From positions 2,108,001 to 2,172,000 of the forward strand of contig NC_015172.1 in the NCBI RefSeq assembly GCF_000190635.1: a DNA stretch of 64,000 nt, written 5' to 3'. Shown here in pieces: positions 28,172-36,775 of the stretch (its first letter is position 1; each line of letters starts with the position of its first letter). A program made the translations under genes and the position numbers. The DNA is from Syntrophobotulus glycolicus DSM 8271 (lineage in GTDB: Bacteria; Bacillota; Desulfitobacteriia; Desulfitobacteriales; Syntrophobotulaceae). Below the pieces are notes generated by a model. That model was not told the origin of the DNA and made no database searches. It saw only the letters and a list, made by a program, of their open reading frames with translations.

Positions 28172-28927
28172 TTAAAGGTCTTCACCCGAGATTCCCTCAG
28201 CCAAATCAAAATTGGTGTAGACATTTTGCACATCGTCGTGCTCTTCCAAGGTGTCGATCAGCTTGATGATCTTTTTGGCCTGATCCAGATCGGATATTTC
28301 CATCCTGTTTTCCGGAATCAGGCTGACATTTGCCGTTTGAATCTGAATCCCGCCGTCAATGAGACTCTGCCTGACTTGCTCCATGTTTTCCGGTGCTGTG
28401 AATACTTCGTAGCCTTCATCTTCCGTCTCAATATCTTCCGCTCCGGCCTCCAAAGCGAAAAGCAGCAGATCATCCTCATTTAAGGCCAGGCCTTCTTTGG
28501 CGATACTGAGCTGCCCCTTTTCGGCAAACATCCAGCCGACACAACCGCTGTCACCCATATTGCCGCCATTCTTGGAAAAGATATGGCGCATTTCCGAGGC
28601 GCTCCGGTTGCGATTATCTGTCAGGATTGTGGCCATGATCGCCACTCCGCCCGGACCATAACCCTCATAGCGAAGCTCTTCATAATTTGTGTCATCACCT
28701 GTGCCTGAGCCCTTCTGAACCGCTCTTTGAATATTCTCGTTCGGCAAATTGGCCGCTTTGGCATTATCTATGGCAATCTTTAAGCGAAAATTGTTGTTGG
28801 GATCAGGTGAGCCTGCCCGGGCTGCAATAAAAATCTCCCGGGCCAGCTTCGTGTAAAGTTTCCCCTTGGCGGCATCTGTTCTCGCCTTTTTATGTTTGAT
28901 ATTCGCCCATTTTGAATGACCGGACAC
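28172..28927 (-). CDS. YebC/PmpR-family protein
   Basis: 251-residue protein of the YebC/TACO1 family. N-terminal MSGHSKWANIKHKKARTDAAKGK, FRLKIAIDNAKAANLPNENIQRAVQKG and GPGGVAIMATILTDNRNRSASEMRHIF are diagnostic. Members were described as transcription regulators, and more recently as translation factors that relieve ribosome stalling on proline-rich stretches, so I do not choose between these. GTG start with GGGAGG upstream. Leads the ruvCAB operon, as in many bacteria. Confidence 0.95.
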   Translation of the reverse strand: MSGHSKWANIKHKKARTDAAKGKLYTKLAREIFIAARAGSPDPNNNFRLKIAIDNAKAANLPNENIQRAVQKGSGTGDDTNYEELRYEGYGPGGVAIMATILTDNRNRSASEMRHIFSKNGGNMGDSGCVGWMFAEKGQLSIAKEGLALNEDDLLLFALEAGAEDIETEDEGYEVFTAPENMEQVRQSLIDGGIQIQTANVSLIPENRMEISDLDQAKKIIKLIDTLEEHDDVQNVYTNFDLAEGISGEDL

Positions 28928-29052
28928 GCTGAATTCCTCCCAGTAAGTAGAATTGATTGGTCAGTGATCAGGATCAATTTCCATAACGCTTTATTTTAGC
29001 ATGATTCGCCCACAAGTTCAAAACAGGGCTTAACGGGGTCCTTCCATCCGCT

Positions 29053-31533
29053 TTAAACCGGTCCCTCCTGCCAGTGCTTTTGCCCGATCAGGACCTGTCC
29101 GAAAGCAATTCCCCCGTCCCCGCAGGGCAATTCCCTGTGTCTGTCTATTTTTATTTCAAGCTCCCGGGCCAGGTCAAGCAATAATTCCGTGAGCAGTTTG
29201 TTCTGAAAGACCCCTCCGCTGATGACGATCTTTTCCTTTTCCGCACCCAGGAGCCCGATGGTCTCCAGTATGGCCGCCGCTATGGACAGGTGAAAGCAAA
29301 ACGCGATTTCCCCTTTGTGTTTTCCTTCTATAATATCCGCGGCCAAACGGCTCAGGAAGCTTTTTAGCTTTAACACCAAGGCTTCCTGCCTGGAATAGTT
29401 CATCTGGTAAAGGCGCTTATCGGAGCCGGCTGCTGCTCGTCCCTCCGGCCTTCTCCCGCCCTGTTTTTCTCCGGCCATATCCTGCTCTGCCTGACCTCCT
29501 TGCGGATCAAATTTTCCCCAAGCGTTTTTTTGTTCTTTGCATTGTTTTACCGCTTCTTCGTACATTTGTCTGCGCGCAGCTTTGATTTGTTCTTGCTTCT
29601 CCTGCGCCTCATCACCGCTGTTTAACCAATTCCAGGCCGTACTCTCCAGCTCTATGGCCGCCTGTCCCTCATACGTCACCTCGGTACAGATGCCCAGCAA
29701 GGCGCTGACCACATCAAAAAGCCGTCCGGCACTGGAGGTATCGAACACATTCAAGCCGCTCTTCAGCTGGCCTTCGAGGATATTTTTCTCCGGCAAGGAC
29801 AGGTTTGCGAACAGGGTGTCAAGGACCGCCGGATCGGCAGGCTGACCAAGTTTTTTTAAATAAGCATAGGCAATCCGCAGCGGGTGTTTGGCCCCGGCAT
29901 CTCCTCCGGGCAACGGCAGGTATTCCAGGTGGGCCTTCCGTTCAAAACCTGAGGCGTCCCCGGACAAAAACTCAAAACCCCAGATTTTGCCGTCAAGACC
30001 ATATCCGGTGCCATCACAGATTATCCCCCAGACCTTGCCCTTCAAACGCTGCTCACCGGCGGCACTGATCATATGGGCATGATGATGCTGAACAGCTAAT
30101 TTCGGGAGATCCGTCTGCCCGGCAAACTTTGTCGTCATATATCCCGGATGAAAGTCATAGATGATCCGCCGGGGATAAACATGGACCGCATCCTGAAAGG
30201 TCCGGTACTCCTTTTTGAATCTTTGAAAATTCTCATAGCCGTGCATATCTCCGATATACTGGCTGACAAAAGCATAGTGCCCTTTCGCCAAACAAAACGC
30301 GTTCTTCATCTCCCCGCCGAGTGCCGCCGCCGGGATTTCCACGTTTTCCTCCAGGAGGACAGGCAGGGGAACATAACCCCTTGCCCGGCGCATAAACAGC
30401 GGAGCCCCGGCTACGACCTGGACTACGGAATCATCACAGGGGTGAAAAATGTCCCGGTTATGGATAAGAAAATAATCGGCGATCGCACCAAGCTCTTCCA
30501 AGGCCCGCTCATTTTCATAGATCAGCGGCATCCCGCTTAAATTGGCACTGGTCATCACCAAAAAATCATATGCCCCCTTGAACAGCAAATGATGAAGAGG
30601 AGTGTAGGGCAGCATGATCCCCAGAGTGTGGACCCCGGGCGCTACCTCCGCAGCCAGAGCTTTTTCAGCCCTCAGCCGGCTGAGAATAACAATAGGCGCG
30701 GCAGGGCTTGATAACAGTTCCTCTTCCAGCTTGGTGATCCGAACTGCTTTTTGGGCCGCCGCAAGATCCCGGGCCATCAGGGCGAACGGCTTGCTTCCCC
30801 GCTCTTTAAGCTGACGAAGCTTTTTTACCGTCTCTGTATTCCCGGCATCACAAACGAGATGAAAGCCGCCCAGCCCTTTAACAGCCAGGATAGCCCCCGC
30901 CTCAAGCAGACCTGTGCCAATACCCTTATCCGCGATCTCCCGGCCCTGATTGTCCAGCAAGGCCACTTGGGGCCCGCAGATCTTACAGGCGACAGGCTGG
31001 GCATGAAATCTCCTGTTCAAAGGATGCTCATATTCCTCCCGGCAGCCCGCGCACAGGGGAAAGCCGCCCATCGTCGTCCTGGGCCGGTCATAGGGCCTGT
31101 CCTTGATGATGGTATAGCGTGGACCGCAGTTGGTGCAGTTGATAAAAGGATACTGGTATCGGCGATCCGCCGGATCAAACAGCTCTTTTAAACAATCCCC
31201 GCAGGTCGCCACATCAGGCGAGATCAAAACATCCCGCTCTCCGGAATTCTCACTGGAGAGGATCGTGAACTCCTTAAAATCTTCGGCAGGAACCTCTGTT
31301 TTCTGGCAGGACACAATCCTGGCCAACTGCGGGGCTTCCGCCAGCACCCTGCGCAAGAAGTCATCTCTGTTTTTCCCTTCGGCATGAATGTCCAGACCGG
31401 CTCCGGTATTGCCGACCCATCCTTTGATTCCTAAATCCGCGGCTGTTCTGTAGACAAAAGGTCTGAAGCCAACCCCCTGGACAATTCCTTTTAATTGGAT
31501 CTTCAAGGCTTTTTCCGCCAAAATTTCAACCAT
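29053..31533 (-). CDS. hypF: Carbamoyltransferase HypF, [NiFe]-hydrogenase maturation
   Basis: 826 residues. HypF makes the thiocarboxamide on HypE that becomes the CN ligands of the hydrogenase active site. Domains in order: acylphosphatase-like (about 10-95, QGVGFRPFVYRTA), two zinc-finger pairs (CGDC...CTNC and CAGC...CKIC), YrdC-like carbamoyl-AMP domain (about 205-390), and Kae1-like domain with HHHAHMISAA and ISGGVFQN. A hydrophilic insertion of about 80 residues (about 640-720, rich in Gln, Lys, Glu, Gly) interrupts the last domain just before its helical end. No hypABCDE gene is adjacent, so the partners must be elsewhere. Confidence 0.95.
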   Translation of the reverse strand: MVEILAEKALKIQLKGIVQGVGFRPFVYRTAADLGIKGWVGNTGAGLDIHAEGKNRDDFLRRVLAEAPQLARIVSCQKTEVPAEDFKEFTILSSENSGERDVLISPDVATCGDCLKELFDPADRRYQYPFINCTNCGPRYTIIKDRPYDRPRTTMGGFPLCAGCREEYEHPLNRRFHAQPVACKICGPQVALLDNQGREIADKGIGTGLLEAGAILAVKGLGGFHLVCDAGNTETVKKLRQLKERGSKPFALMARDLAAAQKAVRITKLEEELLSSPAAPIVILSRLRAEKALAAEVAPGVHTLGIMLPYTPLHHLLFKGAYDFLVMTSANLSGMPLIYENERALEELGAIADYFLIHNRDIFHPCDDSVVQVVAGAPLFMRRARGYVPLPVLLEENVEIPAAALGGEMKNAFCLAKGHYAFVSQYIGDMHGYENFQRFKKEYRTFQDAVHVYPRRIIYDFHPGYMTTKFAGQTDLPKLAVQHHHAHMISAAGEQRLKGKVWGIICDGTGYGLDGKIWGFEFLSGDASGFERKAHLEYLPLPGGDAGAKHPLRIAYAYLKKLGQPADPAVLDTLFANLSLPEKNILEGQLKSGLNVFDTSSAGRLFDVVSALLGICTEVTYEGQAAIELESTAWNWLNSGDEAQEKQEQIKAARRQMYEEAVKQCKEQKNAWGKFDPQGGQAEQDMAGEKQGGRRPEGRAAAGSDKRLYQMNYSRQEALVLKLKSFLSRLAADIIEGKHKGEIAFCFHLSIAAAILETIGLLGAEKEKIVISGGVFQNKLLTELLLDLARELEIKIDRHRELPCGDGGIAFGQVLIGQKHWQEGPV

Positions 31534-31607
31534 CTTTCTCGCTAAATGATGAATCGACTGTCTTCCTTCATTTTACACTTTGCCGGGTTATTGAACAACT
31601 TTTGCGG

Positions 31608-32609
31608 TTATTGTTGCTCCGGCCTGCGTTTCCTATATTTTTGATTTTTGCTGTTCGGCTTATCAGGAAGCGTCATCTCAATTAGCTGGGAGTTCAAGGC
31701 AGGCTGCAGATACGTTTTTCGGAAGGCCGGACGATTCTTTAATCCCATACGTGCCATGATTTCAGCAGCAGATAGTTCATCATTACCCAGCTTATCTAAA
31801 AATAACTGAATATGCAGGCTGACTTTTCCGGTGGGGATTTGATCGCGTTCAATCTCTATGAGTGTGTCGAGGATTGCCTGCAGCAAAAACTCCACAAACG
31901 GCGTGGCGTTGGCCATCCTGTCCGCTTCACTGAGAGCGTCGTAATAGACGTCCTGCTTTTCCCGTATAACTGTTTCTACAGGTATCCACGCAAATATTGG
32001 CTTCCATTGGTACAGCAGCAGAGTATTCCACATTCTTCCCATACGGCCATTCCCATCCGCAAAGGGATGGATAAACTCAAATTCATAATGGAATACGCAG
32101 CCTTTAATCAGAGGATGCGTATTTGCGGTTTTTGTCCAATACAGGAGATTGGCGATATGCTGAGGCACCATATCGGCTGACGGAGCCATGTGTACGATCT
32201 GTTCACCCTTAAACACGCCTACACCACCAGAACGGAAACGCCCCGCTTCTCTTACCAGATCAGCCATCAGGATGCCGTGTGCTTTCAGTAAATCGTCAAC
32301 TGAATAAGGATTGAAAGACAACAGCCTTTCGTATGCCTCGTAAGCGTTTTTGACCTCACGGATTTCGCCGGGCGCGCCGAGGACCCGCTTGCCATCGATA
32401 ATGTCCGTCATTTGATCTAAAGATAAAGAGTTGTTTTCTATGGATAAAGATGCGTGAATGGTACGAATGCGGCTATCCCTGCGCAGTTTCGGATTGGTAT
32501 TCATGTGCTGCCATGCCGTAATGGCGCCTACCTTTTCGCCAATTTCTACAATTAGGTTTGTTATGGATTCCGTCATGGTATATGGCGGCAGATATGCGTT
32601 TTCAATCAT
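31608..32609 (-). CDS. Fic-domain protein (AMPylase family, class II)
   Basis: 333 residues. The catalytic Fic motif HPFADGNGRMGR is intact at residues 181-192, including the His and the anion-hole/Arg residues, so nucleotidyl transfer is expected. An inhibitory helix motif (S/T)xxxE(G/N) is present as SLSIEN (54-59), which makes this a self-inhibited class II Fic. A winged-helix-like C-terminus (about 270-310, SAAEIMARMGLKNRPAFRKTYL) is like that of many chromosomal Fic proteins. No adjacent antitoxin gene is seen, consistent with built-in inhibition. Target protein unknown. Confidence 0.92.
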   Translation of the reverse strand: MIENAYLPPYTMTESITNLIVEIGEKVGAITAWQHMNTNPKLRRDSRIRTIHASLSIENNSLSLDQMTDIIDGKRVLGAPGEIREVKNAYEAYERLLSFNPYSVDDLLKAHGILMADLVREAGRFRSGGVGVFKGEQIVHMAPSADMVPQHIANLLYWTKTANTHPLIKGCVFHYEFEFIHPFADGNGRMGRMWNTLLLYQWKPIFAWIPVETVIREKQDVYYDALSEADRMANATPFVEFLLQAILDTLIEIERDQIPTGKVSLHIQLFLDKLGNDELSAAEIMARMGLKNRPAFRKTYLQPALNSQLIEMTLPDKPNSKNQKYRKRRPEQQ

Positions 32610-33082
32610 TTTTCGCCCTCCATCTTATATCATCATCTTATCATACAAGACGCACATGCACAACATTTCTCGAAGTTATCGCACAGATGCTCCAGCACTT
32701 TACGGCAATACATCTTATATCATATATACCAGCCAAGATGATGATACAAGATCAATCGCAGGCATAAAAAAATACATGATGACTTTTGTACTCGTGTTGG
32801 GTTTTAAATCCCTCCGCATCAAAACGGATCGTCTACTCTGCAATGGGGATATGGAATTGCCCATCTTCTGCATTAAACCATCGTTTTTCATATTCGGAAT
32901 ATTTCTTTTCCTCATTTGATAGAAACCATGAGATGTTTAGCTTTCACCGTATCACCCCTCAGGATTGCTGTTCTCATTTGCTATAGCTTGCATTTTCAAG
33001 GCTTTTACCGGCATTAAACAAAGATAACATTTCTGCTCTCCGCTTGATCGTCCGTTTGAATTCTCTGCTCAAACGGCGGCAA
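32610..33082. other. Gene-free stretch with coding-like debris
   Basis: No intact gene. On the minus strand a frame at about 32752-32925 reads like protein (…FLSNEEKKYSEYEKRWFNAED…, then a TAG stop and …FDAEGFKTQHEYKSHHVFFY…), and another at about 32985-33070 reads RRLSREFKRTIKRRAEMLSL. Neither has a proper start, and both are cut by stops. I read this as remains of one or two decayed genes. Several ATC/GATGAT-rich short repeats flank the Fic gene promoter region. Confidence 0.4.
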
Positions 33083-34828
33083 CTACAGACTCCACCCAAC
33101 TGCTTTTCTTCTTGCTTGAATAAACTCCGAATAAATTCCTTCTTCATTCATTAATTTTTCATGTTTTCCCTGCTGGACAATATGTCCGCCGCTCAACACA
33201 AAAATATGATCGGCGTCTTTGACCGTCGAAAGGCGATGAGCAATCATAATCACCGTTTTGTATCTGGTCAGTTCTTCAATAGCCAGCCGCAATTGTTTTT
33301 CATTTTCCGGGTCAACACTTGAAGTAGCTTCATCAAGAATAATAATGGGAGCATCTTTTAAAATTGCTCTGGCAATTGAAATACGCTGTTTTTCACCACC
33401 TGACAAACTGCAGCCTCCTTCTCCGATCATTGTGCTGTATCCATCCGGCAAATTCGATATAAATTCATGGCAGCAAGCTTTTTTCGCAGCCGCGACCACC
33501 TCTTCCATTGTTGCCTTTGGACGCCCGAATTTAATATTATTTAAAATAGTGTCTTGAAATAAATAAACATTTTGAAATACCATGCTGATATTGTTCAACA
33601 GGCTTTCGCAAGTATACTCTTTGACATTATATCCCCCAAGCCTTACTTCGCCTTCATTGACATCCCAAAACCTGGCAATCAAATTGCAGATTGTACTCTT
33701 TCCTTCGCCGGACGGCCCTACAAAGGCAGCTGTTGTATTTTGCGGGATAGAAAGGCTTATGTTGTCAAAAATCTTTCTTGAATCATAGGAAAATGAGACA
33801 TTTTTAAATTCAATGTCATAATTGTCAGGTTTAATATCCATCCCGTTTTCATCCATAAGGGGTATCTGTTCCAAGGTGTTGACCTTATCCATACTGCTGT
33901 CCATCATGCGCAATAAAGAGGAAGAGTTGCCGGCGGCTTCGATTTGAGAAAAGATAACGAAACTTGAAACAATAATCATTAGGGTATTCGACAATGAAAA
34001 TTCACCGCCGCTAAATAAGTAACATGCCATCATCAGCATAGCACCGCTTGCAACTTTAAAGACAAACAGATAAAGAGCAATTAATTTTATAAAGGCTTTT
34101 TCTAATCCTATATTGCACCTGCGGCTTTCCTCAATGGCATCATCTACTGCACGATTGGATTTTTCTCCGAGATTAAAGGCTTTTACAACCGCTATTCCCT
34201 GAATATATTCCAGGACTGCGGCCACAAGCCCGCTTTGAGCTTCCTGTCTCTTGGGCGAAACAGCAATACTTTTTTTCTGCAGAAGGGAATTTACAAATAA
34301 ACCCGTAAGAATTGCGCCAATAGAAATCAGTCCGATACGCCAGTCAAAAAAGCTGATCACAATAGCAATGACCACGGCATGAACAACACCAACGACAAGA
34401 TTATTCAAGATATGGCCTGCCTGGGTTTCAATATCGCCAATTGTTGTTGTGACTGCAGACGCAATCTCACCAAGGCGGTTTGAACTAAAATATCCCATAG
34501 GTATTCTTTTCAGCCTGTCACCAATTTCAATCCTTTTATCCGCGCACATCTTAAAACAAGCAACTTGGGCCTTACTGTTGGCAATGGACCCAAATATGAT
34601 TTTCCCTATTACCCCAACAAGCAGAATCAAAAATGCGCCAATTAGTGTTTTTATCGTGATTTGATTTCCATTTTCTTTGGCCAGAATCATACTGTTTAAG
34701 CTATACACAATCGCCAAAATGGGAATAACCTCACAAATGGTCAATATAACACGATAAACAAAAGATTGGATCAGACTGCTTTTATTTCTGCCGGAAAACT
34801 CCAGCAGCCCTTTTATCGTCCTAACCAT
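33083..34828 (-). CDS. Half-size ABC transporter with exporter fold (first of pair)
   Basis: 581 residues: six membrane helices (about 15-300) fused to an ATPase. Walker A GPSGEGKST, signature LSGGEKQRISIARA, Walker B PIIILDEATSSVD and H-loop AHRLST are intact. Its start overlaps the end of the second half-transporter by 8 bp, so the two probably form a heterodimer. Next to a NikABCDE-like importer and an AraC regulator, the pair resembles YbtP/YbtQ-type systems, which keep the exporter fold but import metal-siderophores. Multidrug or peptide export remains possible. Confidence 0.85.
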   Translation of the reverse strand: MVRTIKGLLEFSGRNKSSLIQSFVYRVILTICEVIPILAIVYSLNSMILAKENGNQITIKTLIGAFLILLVGVIGKIIFGSIANSKAQVACFKMCADKRIEIGDRLKRIPMGYFSSNRLGEIASAVTTTIGDIETQAGHILNNLVVGVVHAVVIAIVISFFDWRIGLISIGAILTGLFVNSLLQKKSIAVSPKRQEAQSGLVAAVLEYIQGIAVVKAFNLGEKSNRAVDDAIEESRRCNIGLEKAFIKLIALYLFVFKVASGAMLMMACYLFSGGEFSLSNTLMIIVSSFVIFSQIEAAGNSSSLLRMMDSSMDKVNTLEQIPLMDENGMDIKPDNYDIEFKNVSFSYDSRKIFDNISLSIPQNTTAAFVGPSGEGKSTICNLIARFWDVNEGEVRLGGYNVKEYTCESLLNNISMVFQNVYLFQDTILNNIKFGRPKATMEEVVAAAKKACCHEFISNLPDGYSTMIGEGGCSLSGGEKQRISIARAILKDAPIIILDEATSSVDPENEKQLRLAIEELTRYKTVIMIAHRLSTVKDADHIFVLSGGHIVQQGKHEKLMNEEGIYSEFIQARRKAVGWSL

Positions 34829-36587
34829 TGTTTTTCCCTCCTTGCTTCAAGTCCCTGTCCCTTGTTCCAATATGAGCTTCCCACATGTTTTGATATCCTT
34901 TACATTTCTCCAGCAGTTCTTGATGGGTCCCCTGGGCGGCGATTTCACCTTGATTCATCACGATAATATTGTCTGCCGATATTATCGTAGAAAGCCTATG
35001 GGCAATGACAATCAGTGATTTCCCTTTGACAAGCCTGGAGATGGATTCTTGAATGATTGCTTCATTTTCAGGATCGGTATATGCTGTGGCTTCGTCCAAT
35101 ACAATAATCGGGCTGTTTTTAATCATTGCTCTGGCAATCGAAATACGTTGTTTCTCGCCGCCCGAAAGATGATTGCCGGCTTCACCGGCCAAGGTATCAT
35201 ATCCATGTTCCAGCGACAAAATAAAATCATGGCAACTGGCCTCCTTGGCCGCCTCTATTACTTCCTCATTTGTTGCGTCTTTTTTACCAATACGGATATT
35301 CTCTTTTACAGACATATTGAATAAAAAATTATCCTGGGACACATAGGAAATGATGTCACTTATTTGGCTTAACGGCAGTTCCTTTACATCGACATTTCCT
35401 AAAGTGATTTGTCCGCTTTTTGCTTCCCAAAAACTTGCCATAAGTTTGGCAACCGTGGATTTTCCCGAACCGGAAGGTCCTACTATGGCAGTCATTCCCT
35501 GGGGAATGGTTTCAAAGGATATGCCATGCAAAATTTCCTTATCATCATAGCCGAAAGAAACATCTTCAAATTTTATGATATCATTCTTTAACGTTTTATC
35601 GTCCGAAGGACGGTTCAGTTCATTGGCCTCAAGGATTTCTCCTATCTGTCCGATCATGGTGCCCAGGGAAGCGATCCCGTCCGTAAGATTCATCGCCTGA
35701 ATTAACGGACCGACCAGACCAAATGATAAGACAAGGCATGAAATAAATGTCGCCAGTGTCAACGTACCGTCCATATAAAAATACAGTCCGAAGGGCAGGA
35801 CAAAAAGCAAAGTTGCCGGCATCGTATACATAACTGCCGAATACAGAAATAAAGTATTTTGAAAGAATGAAGTAACCGCCGAACAATTATGATTTACGGA
35901 ATTCGTGTATTTCTCATAGGAACGCGCAGACTGATTAAATGCCTTAATGGCTTCAATGCCGCTGATATATTCTACAACGGTTGCATTCATTACATTTTCA
36001 GCTTCAACACGTTTTTGATAGGAATAAACGTATTTTTTCATCAAAAGTTTATAGAAAATCAATCCAATCGGTATGGTGATCAAAGAAATTAGAGCAATGC
36101 GCATATCCAGATAGAACAAATATAAAAATACACATACAGAAATCAATACATTTGACGTCATTTCCGGTATGATATGTGCAAGCGGTTGTTCCATTTTTTC
36201 CACCGTATCAACAATCGTTGTTTTTAGTTCACCGGACGGAATTTCCATTACATCACCAAGCGGTAATTTCGAGAGCTTTTTCACCAATTCACTGCGGATA
36301 TTTTTCAAAATAGTAAATGCAGACTGATGGGATAATGTCGTAGATATTCCGTGAAAAACCACTTTCCCTGTATATCCCGCTAAGGCAATAAGCACAATCA
36401 TCAGCAGCTCCATAAAGGTATAATCTTTATCTACAATTTTTATTGTAATGCTTGCAGCAGCAAAATACGGGATCATACCGCAGCCGACACCCAATACCGC
36501 AAAGATCGCTGATAAGATCATTTTTTTTCTGCATTGTGAAGCAAATAACAATAACCTTTTAAAAGCATTCTCTCTCTTCGCTTCCAT
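34821..36587 (-). CDS. Half-size ABC transporter with exporter fold (second of pair)
   Basis: 588 residues, same architecture as its neighbour: membrane domain about 15-310, ATPase with GPSGSGKST, LSGGEKQRISIARAMI, PIIVLDEATAYTDPE and AHRLST. Both half-transporters have complete catalytic motifs. The ATG at 36587 has a perfect AAGGAGGT upstream, so the 13 extra in-frame codons are leader. The promoter and a GTTAG-type palindrome lie directly upstream, so this pair can be transcribed separately from the nik-like genes. Confidence 0.86.
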   Translation of the reverse strand: MEAKRENAFKRLLLFASQCRKKMILSAIFAVLGVGCGMIPYFAAASITIKIVDKDYTFMELLMIVLIALAGYTGKVVFHGISTTLSHQSAFTILKNIRSELVKKLSKLPLGDVMEIPSGELKTTIVDTVEKMEQPLAHIIPEMTSNVLISVCVFLYLFYLDMRIALISLITIPIGLIFYKLLMKKYVYSYQKRVEAENVMNATVVEYISGIEAIKAFNQSARSYEKYTNSVNHNCSAVTSFFQNTLFLYSAVMYTMPATLLFVLPFGLYFYMDGTLTLATFISCLVLSFGLVGPLIQAMNLTDGIASLGTMIGQIGEILEANELNRPSDDKTLKNDIIKFEDVSFGYDDKEILHGISFETIPQGMTAIVGPSGSGKSTVAKLMASFWEAKSGQITLGNVDVKELPLSQISDIISYVSQDNFLFNMSVKENIRIGKKDATNEEVIEAAKEASCHDFILSLEHGYDTLAGEAGNHLSGGEKQRISIARAMIKNSPIIVLDEATAYTDPENEAIIQESISRLVKGKSLIVIAHRLSTIISADNIIVMNQGEIAAQGTHQELLEKCKGYQNMWEAHIGTRDRDLKQGGKNNG

Positions 36588-36647
36588 TGCGACCTCCTTA
36601 ATTTGAGAAATATTTTTCAGCCTCATAGAAAAGAGGATATAACCGTT

Positions 36648-36665
36648 AAGTTAGAATTTTCTAAC
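36648..36665. promoter_or_regulatory. Palindrome AAGTTAG-N6-CTAAC at the ABC-pair promoter
   Basis: AAGTTAG (36648-36654), six bases, CTAAC (36661-36665). The core extends to GTTAGAA-TT-TTCTAAC. It begins 9 bp downstream of a perfect minus-strand TATAAT (36674-36679), so it covers the predicted transcription start. The same arms and spacing recur before the nikB-like gene. The half-site resembles those of DtxR/IdeR-type iron regulators (GGTTAG..CTAACC), but the binding protein is unknown. Confidence 0.6.
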
Positions 36666-36727
36666 CTTCCTGAATTATATCCCACATCCGGTTCTCTTAT
36701 CTGCTCCAATAACCGCTTTTTACTCCA

Positions 36728-36765
36728 AAGCTGAGGCTGAATTATTCTTTCTGCAGTCTCAGCTT
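36728..36765 (-). terminator. Hairpin after the NikA-like gene
   Basis: AAGCTGAG (36728-36735) pairs with CTCAGCTT (36758-36765), extended by CTG/CAG inside. It lies immediately after the substrate-binding protein gene and before the promoter of the ABC pair. The downstream T-run is weak (TTTGGAG), so it may be a 3'-stabilising hairpin or a partial terminator. Confidence 0.5.
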
Positions 36766-36775
36766 CGCTTTCCGC

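Noticed and set aside
32985-33070. Transposase remnant after the ABC pair
   Set aside because: The RRLSREFKRTIKRR stretch is only loosely similar to transposase ends; too short to name.
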